Assembly: GCA_003242515.1 (NCBI GenBank)
Contig: QGUS01000128.1
Span: 1 to 5,387, forward strand
Length of the DNA: 5,387 nt
Direction: 5' to 3'
Origin: Actinomycetota bacterium
GTDB lineage: Bacteria > Actinomycetota > Acidimicrobiia > Spongiisociales > ZC4RG35
Position numbers and translations under genes: made by a program. Below are positions 1 through 4,847 of this stretch, piece after piece. Under the pieces are notes generated by a model. It was not told where the DNA came from. It did not search any database and was given only the letters and a program-made list of their open reading frames with translations. Numbering within the stretch: position 1 is the stretch's first letter; the number at the start of each line of letters is the position of its first letter.

Positions 1-51
1 ACGGAATAAGATATTTATTCGGTGTCCGGGGGTCGGAAGATTTGTAAAAGG
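1..51. other. Atypical AT-richer window edge
   Basis: The first 50 bases have about 42% G+C, well below the rest of the window. The frame of the downstream sigma factor meets a TAA at 7-9. Recognisable sigma sequence begins only at about position 52 (residues DRSAAEDLAQEAF), where family members normally have a further conserved 20-30 residues of region 2.1. The stretch does not look like the natural 5' end of the gene. A low-quality contig end, a misjoin or a genuine rearrangement are all possible; the first is the simplest. Confidence 0.55.
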
Positions 52-465
52 GACCGGTCGGCTGCGGAGGACCTCGCCCAGGAGGCATTTGCTGCCGCCC
101 ACCGGCACTGGGACCGGGTCTCCCGCTACGACGATCCGCGCGCCTGGGTGCGCCGGGTCCTGATCAACAGGGCCACCTCGCTACGCCGCCGCCTGGGCGC
201 CGAGCGGCGCGCCGTGGACCGGGCGGGGCATGACCCGCACCGGGGCGTCCAGGCGGATCTCAGCCTCCCCACGCAGGAGGTCTGGAACGAGGTGCGCCGG
301 CTCCCCCGCAGACAGCAGCAGGCGGTCGTCCTCCACTACGTGGGACAGCTCTCCATCGAGGAGATCGCCGACGCGATGGGTTGCTCGGCCGGGGCGGTCA
401 AGGCCCACCTGCACCGGGCGCGCACGGCCCTGAAGGACCGCCTCACCGATTGGAACGAGGAGTGA
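22..465 (+). CDS. ECF RNA polymerase sigma factor, 5' end broken
   Basis: Extracytoplasmic-function sigma-70 factor, which directs RNA polymerase to a small regulon, often for envelope stress. What remains of region 2 runs from D11 (RSAAEDLAQEAF) through W30 to PRAWVRRVLINRA (39-51). Region 4, which binds the -35 element, is complete: LPRRQQQAVVLHYVGQLS, then the helix-turn-helix EEIADAMGCSAGAVKAHLHRAR at about 113-134. The GTG at 22 has no clear ribosome site. The first ten residues do not match the family, an in-frame TAA sits at 7-9, and about 20 residues of region 2.1 are missing, so the true start is not represented. The stop (463-465) is 2 nt before the next gene, the usual sigma/anti-sigma arrangement. 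Family assignment is firm; the subgroup (SigE-like) is tentative. Confidence 0.85.
   Translation: MSGGRKICKRDRSAAEDLAQEAFAAAHRHWDRVSRYDDPRAWVRRVLINRATSLRRRLGAERRAVDRAGHDPHRGVQADLSLPTQEVWNEVRRLPRRQQQAVVLHYVGQLSIEEIADAMGCSAGAVKAHLHRARTALKDRLTDWNEE
457..462 (+). promoter_or_regulatory. Ribosome binding site GAGGAG for the sigma-partner gene
   Basis: GAGGAG, formed by the last two sense codons of the sigma factor, lies 5 nt before the ATG at 468. It decides that start over in-frame upstream codons and suggests the two genes are translationally coupled. Confidence 0.7.
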
Positions 466-467
466 AC

Positions 468-1520
468 ATGTCCGACTTCGACGCTCTCGACAGAAAGCTG
501 CATCAGGCCGCAGAGGAGGTCCGGCAGGCGGCCAGGACGATGACCCCGCCGCCGCTCCCCGGCGCCAGGAACAGGACCGCTCCCGCCCGCGGGTGGCTGG
601 CATTCGCCGGCGCCTTCGCCGTCGTGGCCCTCGCCGTCGGCGTGCTGCCGGGCCTGCTCCGTGGCACGGCGACGGGCCCGACCATCCCCGTTGGCTCCGG
701 GGGCACCACGACGGTCCCGACGACTGAGCCGAGCGTGAGCGCTCCGGTGGCGCAGTGCTCGGCGACCGGCGTCCCCCGTCCCCGGGAGCAGGAGGGCCTG
801 CCCGAGGCGGTGGCGGAGACCCGGCGTCAGATCATCGAGGCGGCCATGGCGTGCGACCTCGAGGCCCTGGACGCCATCTCGCCCGAGTTCTTCATCACCC
901 ACTTCGGCGGCGGCCGGTTCGACGAGCTGGTCCGCTGGGAGGAGGAGGGCGACGGCAAGCTGGGCCTGCTGCTCCAGATCCTGGACCTGTCCTACGGCGT
1001 CCAGGAGAACGAGGACCACACGTGGTACGTGTGGCCCGCCGCCTTCGCCTACGACTCGTGGGATGAGATCCCCCAGGAGCACGTCGACGAGCTGACCGCC
1101 ATCATGAGCGACGACCTGATCGCCGAGATGCGTGACGGGTGGGGCGCCTATGCCTACTGGCGGACCGGCATCCGCTCCGACGGCATCTGGCACTTCTTCG
1201 GCGCCGGCGGCTGTATCCCAGGGTTACTCCGCGACAGTTCCACTGTACAGGCCGGTGAAGGGGCGGGGTCCATCCCGAGCCCGGGGTCGGCCCCGCCCCT
1301 CGTCGCGGCGGCCCCGACCACCGGCTCCATCGACCCGAGCTCGTTGGCCATCACCACCAGCTCGTCTCCCTCTTCGACGCGGAACCCGTGCGGCGGGTTC
1401 GGGTACGACTTCCCGCCCCGGATCACGGCGAGCACCGTGGCGTGGTGCTCCTGGCGCATCAGGGTCGCCAGCTCCAGGGTGGACGACCCCACCGCCTGCG
1501 CTGGGATCTTCACCCGGTAG
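468..1520 (+). CDS. Membrane-anchored putative anti-sigma or sigma-partner protein
   Basis: A protein of 350 codons as read, starting MSDFDALDRKLHQAAEEV. It has a short N-terminal cytoplasmic part (1-41), one transmembrane helix (about 42-65, rich in A, V, L), a Pro/Thr/Ser linker (68-94), and an outside globular part from about C97 to P251 with W187, W190, W231 and W241 (ending WHFFGAGGCIPG). The layout fits a single-pass anti-sigma factor encoded with an ECF sigma, but the N-terminal part has no HxxxCxxC zinc motif and no cysteine before C97, so it is not a classical zinc anti-sigma; the role rests on position and topology. From about codon 252 onward (about 1221) the sequence becomes low-complexity and lies antisense to the channel's C-terminal domain. 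The natural end is therefore probably near 1220-1260 and the last 90 or so codons are probably not real. A +2-frame TGA at 1256-1258 would be used after a one-base shift. Confidence 0.65.
   Translation: MSDFDALDRKLHQAAEEVRQAARTMTPPPLPGARNRTAPARGWLAFAGAFAVVALAVGVLPGLLRGTATGPTIPVGSGGTTTVPTTEPSVSAPVAQCSATGVPRPREQEGLPEAVAETRRQIIEAAMACDLEALDAISPEFFITHFGGGRFDELVRWEEEGDGKLGLLLQILDLSYGVQENEDHTWYVWPAAFAYDSWDEIPQEHVDELTAIMSDDLIAEMRDGWGAYAYWRTGIRSDGIWHFFGAGGCIPGLLRDSSTVQAGEGAGSIPSPGSAPPLVAAAPTTGSIDPSSLAITTSSSPSSTRNPCGGFGYDFPPRITASTVAWCSWRIRVASSRVDDPTACAGIFTR
1259..1300. terminator. Strong GC hairpin between convergent genes
   Basis: AGGGGCGGGG (1259-1268) pairs perfectly with CCCCGCCCCT (1291-1300). 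The stem extends inward by a G-U and a C-G pair to 12 bp, leaving an 18-nt loop that can itself pair CCC (1274-1276) with GGG (1283-1285). It sits where two convergent genes should end, so a bidirectional transcription terminator is plausible. There is no U-tract on either side, so it is not a textbook intrinsic terminator. Confidence 0.4.
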
Positions 1521-1567
1521 AGCTCGGCCTCGTCCTCGTCGCCATGGCCGCCGACGATGTCGGTGAC

Positions 1568-1570
1568 GAT
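1568..1570 (-). other. In-frame amber codon interrupting the channel
   Basis: TAG on the minus strand (CTA on plus), in the sequence RSALYPGIA-stop-IVTDIVGG. Homologous frames usually carry an acidic residue here (as in LYPGLxEIVTDIV, from memory), so a single GAG-to-TAG change explains the break. The frame on both sides is intact and coding in character. Confidence 0.75.
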
Positions 1571-2383
1571 CTAGGCGATCCCCGGGTACAGGGCGGAGCG
1601 GGCGAGCAGGCGGGACGACAGCTTCGACGTGACCAGCAGCTCGTCGACGTTGTCCCGGCGGAAATGCGGGACGTTCGCCGGGTTGTTCACCTCCACGACG
1701 GTGCGCACCTGCGGGGCGAGCGTCTCGATGGCGAGGACGGTGAGGATGGAGTGGATGTCCGCCTCGTTGGAGGCGTCCGACGGGCAGACGATGGCGGCCC
1801 GGGCGTACTCGATCCCCGCTCGCTTCAGGTCCTCCTCGTCGGTGGCGTCACCGTGAACGAAGTACGCCTTGCTGGTCGGCGACTTCTCCTCGCCGCACAG
1901 CACGACGATCCGGGTCGTGCTCTCGTCCGCCGCCAGTTCGTCGACCAACTCCCTGGCCGTTGGGTTCCACCCGCACACGACCACGTGGTCCCGGTATCCG
2001 GAAGCGCCCATCCCCTGTCCCTCCTTCATGAGGTATTCGATGACGAAGCCGACCAGCACACCGGTGATGGTCGCCACGATGCCCACGCCAAACAGTCCCA
2101 GCAGCCAGCCCACCACCCAGCCGACCGGCCCCGAGGCGAACGCCGCATCGCCCTGGCCCAGGACCGTGGTCGCCGACCAGTAGAGCGACTGGCCGAGGCT
2201 GACCAGGGTCCGGTCGGTCTCGAAGAACCACACCACCGCGCTGGACACGAGCAGCGTGATGGCGAGGGCGATGAGGAGCGGGCGGAAGAATCCGCCTTCG
2301 ATGCGCGACCGCATCTGGCGGACATGCCAGGCGACACGCTGGACCACCGGCGCCTGGACCAGCGCCCGTAAGGGGTTGCGCAT
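1571..2383 (-). CDS. Two-helix ion channel with RCK (TrkA-N) domain, C-terminally cut by TAG
   Basis: MthK-like ion channel with ligand-gating RCK domains in the cytoplasm. It has a basic N-terminal stretch (1-34), TM1 at about 34-54, a pore loop at 60-80 (LGQSLYWSATTVLGQGD), TM2 at about 86-118, then an RCK/TrkA-N Rossmann fold starting DHVVVCGWNPTARELVDEL (132-150). HGDATDEEDLKRAGIEYARAA (starting at H178) and the D/N-rich strand that follows are typical of TrkA-N. The filter reads VLGQGD (74-79) where potassium channels have TVGYGD, so ion selectivity cannot be assumed. The Rossmann glycine motif is CGWN rather than GxGxxG, as in MthK. The ATG at 2383 has no clear ribosome site but lies 9 nt after the upstream gene's stop, suggesting coupling. 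The protein ends at 270 residues by an amber codon; about 80 further residues of the RCK module follow in frame. Confidence 0.85.
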   Translation of the reverse strand: MRNPLRALVQAPVVQRVAWHVRQMRSRIEGGFFRPLLIALAITLLVSSAVVWFFETDRTLVSLGQSLYWSATTVLGQGDAAFASGPVGWVVGWLLGLFGVGIVATITGVLVGFVIEYLMKEGQGMGASGYRDHVVVCGWNPTARELVDELAADESTTRIVVLCGEEKSPTSKAYFVHGDATDEEDLKRAGIEYARAAIVCPSDASNEADIHSILTVLAIETLAPQVRTVVEVNNPANVPHFRRDNVDELLVTSKLSSRLLARSALYPGIA

Positions 2384-2392
2384 GGCTGGAGG

Positions 2393-3019
2393 CTAACGAG
2401 CCGGCTTGAGGCTGCGGCGGCGCGAACCGGAGACGATCGCGGTGCCGACGAGGGCGCCGAGGCCGTTGGCCACCAGGTCGACGGCGTTGTTGGCGTAGTC
2501 GCCCACGTTCATGTCGCCCATGCTCGCCCCGATGAACTCGGCGATCTCCACGCCCGCTCCCCCGCCCATGACGCACAGCCAGACCACGAGCGGCAGGCCG
2601 GTGATGCCGCCGCGGGCGTCGGGCCGGACCGTCCTCGCCACCGTCTCCCAGGCGAGCGGGCTGAGCAGCGCGCAGGCGAGGAAGTGGAAGACCTTGTCGT
2701 AGTGGAGCGAGCCGAGGACCGGGTACATGTAGAGGGTCTGGCCATCGACCAGGAGCACCCCGCCGAGCATGTTGCCCAGACCCGCGACGGAGGCCAGCCA
2801 CAGGGAGGCCCTCGACCAGCCGATGCTGCGGTGCAACCACGCCAGCACGAGCATCAGCCCGACGTTGACGCCGGTGTAGAGCACGGTGAGGGGGCTGTCC
2901 GCCATCAGGCCGTAGACGAGGAGGACCCCGGTGTAGGCGACGGTGAAGGTGACCAGCGGGAGCATGCGACCGGCAAGGTAACGCACCGGGGAGCAACGCG
3001 CCGTGACGGGTAAGGTCAA
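2393..3019 (-). CDS. Six-helix membrane protein, VanZ/DUF2238-like
   Basis: Predicted integral membrane protein of up to 208 residues with about six helices (20-39, 43-62, 73-91, 110-128, 139-156, 179-197). Polar motifs fall at helix ends: HYDKVFH (106-112), EIAEF with E158 and E161, and GDYANNAVDLVANGLGALVG (173-192). The DKxxHF and late N/D-rich pattern resembles VanZ-like and DUF2238 (YjdF-like) proteins, whose biochemical role is not settled; I assign only the family resemblance. The C-terminus is basic (RRRSLKPAR). Possible starts are TTG 3019, GTG 2986 and ATG 2965, none with a good ribosome site. The ATG gives a protein of 190 residues beginning just before the first helix and frees space for the divergent bpa promoter, so it may be the true one. 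It is probably co-transcribed with the channel downstream. Confidence 0.7.
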   Translation of the reverse strand: MTLPVTARCSPVRYLAGRMLPLVTFTVAYTGVLLVYGLMADSPLTVLYTGVNVGLMLVLAWLHRSIGWSRASLWLASVAGLGNMLGGVLLVDGQTLYMYPVLGSLHYDKVFHFLACALLSPLAWETVARTVRPDARGGITGLPLVVWLCVMGGGAGVEIAEFIGASMGDMNVGDYANNAVDLVANGLGALVGTAIVSGSRRRSLKPAR

Positions 3020-3507
3020 TGACGATGACGCAGGAGCCTCGCCCCCAGACCGAGATCCATCAGGTGGATGAAGTCCATCAGCCGGTTGAGGAGGAGTCGC
3101 TCATCACCGAGCCCTCCAAGCTGCTCCGCATCGCGTCGATGACCCGCGCCATGCTCGAGGAGGCACGGCAGGCACCCCTCGACGAGGGCGGGCGGCTCCG
3201 CATGGCAGAGGTCTACGAACGGTCCGTGGCCGAGCTGGCGGAGATCCTCTCCGCCGACCTCCAGGAGGAGTTCAGGGACATGATGATCCCGCTGTCCCGG
3301 GAGGGGGCCACCGAGTCGGAGCTCCGCGTGGCGCAGGCCCAGCTCATCGGATGGCTGGAAGGCCTGTTCCACGGGATCCAGGCGACGCTCTGGAGCCAGC
3401 AGATGGCCGCCCAGGCCCAGCTGGCCCAGATGCAGGCTCAGGCCCAGAGACAGGCGCTGGAGAGACCGCGTCGGGGGGACGACGAGCCCTCCGGGCTCTA
3501 TCTGTGA
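3019..3507 (+). CDS. bpa: Bacterial proteasome activator (Bpa/PafE family)
   Basis: Homologue of Mycobacterium tuberculosis Rv3780: a ring-forming, ATP-independent activator that opens the 20S proteasome gate and feeds it unfolded proteins. An acidic, probably disordered N-terminus (1-30) is followed by the helical core: EPSKLLRIASMTRAMLEEAR (31-50), QAPLDEGGRLRMAEVYERSV, and the highly conserved VAQAQLIGWLEGLFHGIQATL region (104-124) continuing into a Gln/Ala-rich helix (to about 146). The C-terminus ends SGLYL, matching the GQYL-type tail that docks into proteasome alpha-ring pockets; Q is replaced by L. Length (162 residues) is close to the 170-odd usual for the family. AAGG at 3012-3015 is only 3 nt before ATG 3019 but 9 nt before ATG 3025, so the second ATG may be the true start. 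It implies that the organism has a 20S proteasome elsewhere. Confidence 0.92.
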   Translation: MTMTQEPRPQTEIHQVDEVHQPVEEESLITEPSKLLRIASMTRAMLEEARQAPLDEGGRLRMAEVYERSVAELAEILSADLQEEFRDMMIPLSREGATESELRVAQAQLIGWLEGLFHGIQATLWSQQMAAQAQLAQMQAQAQRQALERPRRGDDEPSGLYL

Positions 3508-3511
3508 GCGA

Positions 3512-3784
3512 TCAGCCGACCTTGCGCTCGCGGATGGCCCGCTCCCGACGCACCTTCCTGCGCTCGCGCTCGCTGAGGCCACCCCAGATCCCGAACTTCT
3601 CGCCCATCTCGATGGCGTAGTCCAGGCACTGCTGCCTCACCTCGCACTCGGCGCAGATCGCCTTCGCCTTGCGGGTGGAAGCACCCCGCTCCGGGAAGAA
3701 GAGGTCCGCGTCGGCACCACGGCAGTTGGCGTAGTCCTGCCAGGAGAGCTCGCCTACAGCAAGGGCTTCAACGAGCTTCTTCAT
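3512..3784 (-). CDS. WhiB-family Fe-S transcriptional regulator (WhiB2/WhmD-like)
   Basis: A small (90-residue) actinobacterial regulator that binds a [4Fe-4S] cluster and normally works with the housekeeping sigma factor at target promoters. The four cluster cysteines are C21, C44, C47 and C53 (C-x22-C-x2-C-x5-C). The turn motif GIWGGL (65-70) and the basic C-terminus SERERRKVRRERAIRERKVG (71-90) complete the family signature. W15 and FFPERGASTRKAKAICAEC around the cluster fit the WhiB2/WhmD type, linked in other genera to septation and cell division; this subtype call is by resemblance only. The ATG at 3784 is supported by AGGAGAGG 4-7 nt upstream. The gene stands alone in its transcript, with a promoter and palindrome just upstream, and meets bpa tail to tail with 4 nt between stops. 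Confidence 0.95.
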   Translation of the reverse strand: MKKLVEALAVGELSWQDYANCRGADADLFFPERGASTRKAKAICAECEVRQQCLDYAIEMGEKFGIWGGLSERERRKVRRERAIRERKVG

Positions 3785-3788
3785 CAGG

Positions 3789-3796
3789 CCTCTCCT
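3789..3796 (-). promoter_or_regulatory. Ribosome binding site of the whiB gene
   Basis: AGGAGAGG on the minus strand, with its AGGAG core 7 nt before the ATG at 3784. This is the best Shine-Dalgarno match in the window and fixes the whiB start. Confidence 0.8.
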
Positions 3797-3802
3797 AACA
3801 AC

Positions 3803-3816
3803 CGTGTAATTACACG
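3803..3816. promoter_or_regulatory. Perfect 14-bp palindrome in the whiB promoter (putative operator)
   Basis: CGTGTAATTACACG reads the same on both strands. It lies over the predicted transcription start of whiB and ends 18 bp before its ATG. A second palindrome, CACGCGTG (3813-3820), overlaps its end. Placement at +1 suits a repressor or autoregulator site. The protein that binds is not shown by the sequence. Confidence 0.6.
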
Positions 3817-3820
3817 CGTG

Positions 3821-3849
3821 ACATTATGGGAGACCGCGCGCGCCGTCAA
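3821..3849 (-). promoter_or_regulatory. Housekeeping-type promoter of whiB
   Basis: On the minus strand, a -35 box TTGACG (3849-3844) is followed after exactly 17 bp by TAATGT (3826-3821), which fits TAnnnT. Transcription should start at about 3813-3815, giving a leader of about 30 nt that contains the AGGAGAGG ribosome site. An alternative -10, CATAAT, would leave only a 15-bp spacer. Confidence 0.65.
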
Positions 3850-4094
3850 GAGGGATGCCGTCGTCGCCGGGATCTCCGCCCGCCTGCCCCCATGGGTCGG
3901 GACACGGAAGCCGACGGTGTCGATCCGCGGTTGGCGATGTCGGAGCCGCCGAACCCCGCCTGGCTCGCTCCGACCGCGGCCTCCTCCCCCACCTCCCGCG
4001 GCACTCCCCGATCCGCTCCCGTGCCGTCGGGAGAGGGACCCAGGCAGGGGCACGAGCACGCCGGCCGCGTCTGACGGCGGAGGGGCCTCACAAA
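3850..4094. other. GC-rich intergenic stretch between whiB and sdhC
   Basis: Together with the whiB control region this makes a 319-nt gap between divergent genes. The open frames across it have Pro/Arg/Ser-rich translations with no recognisable domain and look like chance GC-rich frames. It should hold the sdhC promoter. I see no convincing -35/-10 pair, only a GGAGGGG run at 4079-4085 that is 18 nt from the sdhC ATG, too far for an ordinary ribosome site. Confidence 0.5.
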
Positions 4095-4123
4095 GTTGTC
4101 ATAATGGGTTTTCCAGTGACAAC
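4095..4123. promoter_or_regulatory. Inverted repeat GTTGTCA-N15-TGACAAC over the sdhC start
   Basis: The arms at 4095-4101 and 4117-4123 are exact 7-bp reverse complements, with centres 22 bp apart (about two helical turns), as for a dimeric regulator. The ATG at 4104 lies between them and the alternative GTG at 4116 touches the right arm. CATAAT (4100-4105) could serve as a -10 box, giving a nearly leaderless transcript starting around 4112. An operator or an mRNA hairpin are both possible. Confidence 0.4.
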
Positions 4124-4847
4124 GACGAGCAGCAAACCCAAGCGAGCCTCGCTGCCGGTCGAGTTCTACCGATCAGCCGTGGGCAAGAAGTGGGTGATGG
4201 CCGTCACCGGTGTCCTGATCATCGGTTTCGCCCTCGCCCACATGCTCGGAAACCTGAAGATGTTCCTCCCCGACGTCGACGGGGTCCCGGACATCGACAT
4301 CTACGCCGAGTCCCTGAGGAAGCTCTTCTCCCCCATCGTTCCCGAGCACGTCATGCTCTGGCTGCTCCGGGTCGGCCTGGCGGCGGCGTTCCTCCTCCAC
4401 ATGCACGCCGCTTACGCCCTCACGGTGATGAACCACCGCGCCCGGGCCGTCGACTACCAGTCGCCGCGGAACTACGTGGCCGCCAGCTACGCCAGCCGCA
4501 CGATGCGGTGGAGCGGCGTGATCTTCCTCGCCTTCATCATCTTCCACCTCGCAGACTTCACGCTCGGCATTCAGCCGGCGGCGCCTGAGGGGTGGGAGCA
4601 CGGCAGGGTGTATGCCAACTTCCTGCTGGGGTTCCAGAGGCCTTTCGCCCTGGCGTTCTACACGCTGGCCGTGACGGTCCTCGCCATCCACCTGTTCCAC
4701 GGGGCCTGGTCGATGTTCCAGAGCATGGGGATCAACCACCCGCGGTTCAACGGGATCCGCCGAGCCTTCGCCACGGCGCTTGCCGCCGTGCTGTGGGTCG
4801 GCTTCCTGCTCCCGCCGTACGCAGTCGCTTTCGGGTTCCTCTCATGA
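4104..4847 (+). CDS. sdhC: Succinate dehydrogenase cytochrome b subunit
   Basis: Membrane anchor of complex II, carrying haem b and passing electrons from succinate oxidation to quinone. The 247 residues hold five helices (about 29-48, 83-107, 133-155, 178-200, 217-243), the single-anchor architecture of the b558 family seen in Bacillus and many Actinobacteria, which needs no SdhD. FYRSAVGKKWVMAVTG (21-36) is a typical start of the first helix. In-membrane histidines H46, H99 or H101, H148, and H196 or H199 match the four ligands expected for a dihaem protein. The start is uncertain: ATG 4104 gives MGFPVTTTSS, while GTG 4116 gives MTTTSSKPKRAS, which looks more like family N-termini; neither has a good ribosome site. 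Its stop overlaps the sdhA start (ATGA). Confidence 0.92.
   Translation: MGFPVTTTSSKPKRASLPVEFYRSAVGKKWVMAVTGVLIIGFALAHMLGNLKMFLPDVDGVPDIDIYAESLRKLFSPIVPEHVMLWLLRVGLAAAFLLHMHAAYALTVMNHRARAVDYQSPRNYVAASYASRTMRWSGVIFLAFIIFHLADFTLGIQPAAPEGWEHGRVYANFLLGFQRPFALAFYTLAVTVLAIHLFHGAWSMFQSMGINHPRFNGIRRAFATALAAVLWVGFLLPPYAVAFGFLS

Larger units (their letters stand above)
1154..1570 (-). pseudogene. Separated C-terminal RCK/TrkA-C part of the ion channel
   Basis: This continues the channel frame directly after its TAG (1570-1568). It reads IVTDIVGGHGDEDEAELYRVKIP, written here only in part, then AVGSSTLELATLMRQ, ATVLAVIRGG, and VEEGDELVVMANE, which is the expected second subdomain (TrkA-C) of an RCK gating module. 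Recognisable sequence ends around ELGSMEP (about 1320); the rest to the stop at 1156-1154 is low-complexity and overlaps the facing gene. Independent initiation is possible at the GTG at 1513-1511 (KIPAQAVG), but no good ribosome site precedes it. Either this is the lost tail of a nonsense-interrupted gene, or the TAG is a base error and it belongs to one channel protein with the part at 1571-2383. Confidence 0.65.

Noticed and set aside
336..1193. Minus-strand open frame of 285 codons opposite the sigma and partner genes
   Set aside because: The plus strand has clear sigma region 4 and a good ribosome site for the next gene; the antisense translation has no family features.
1568..1570. Amber codon as pyrrolysine or other recoding
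   Set aside because: The position is an ordinary acidic residue in a channel, not a catalytic site, and nothing nearby suggests pyrrolysine machinery. A nonsense mutation or base error is simpler.
1388..2371. Long plus-strand open frame of 327 codons
   Set aside because: It is antisense to the ion channel; its translation is Arg/Gly/Asp/Val-rich with no domain, as expected opposite a GC-rich gene.
1848..2996. Minus-strand open frame of 382 codons spanning two membrane protein genes
   Set aside because: It is the shifted frame of the VanZ-like protein and channel, rich in Arg, Pro and Gly and with no recognisable domain, while the two real frames show helices and motifs.
3803..3820. CRP-type operator (TGTGA-N6-TCACA) before whiB
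   Set aside because: The palindrome is GTGTAATTACAC, which does not match the TGTGA/TCACA half-sites.
3818..4588. Plus-strand open frame entering sdhC from the intergenic region
   Set aside because: Pro/Arg/His-rich and out of frame with sdhC, which is clearly recognised; a chance GC-rich frame.
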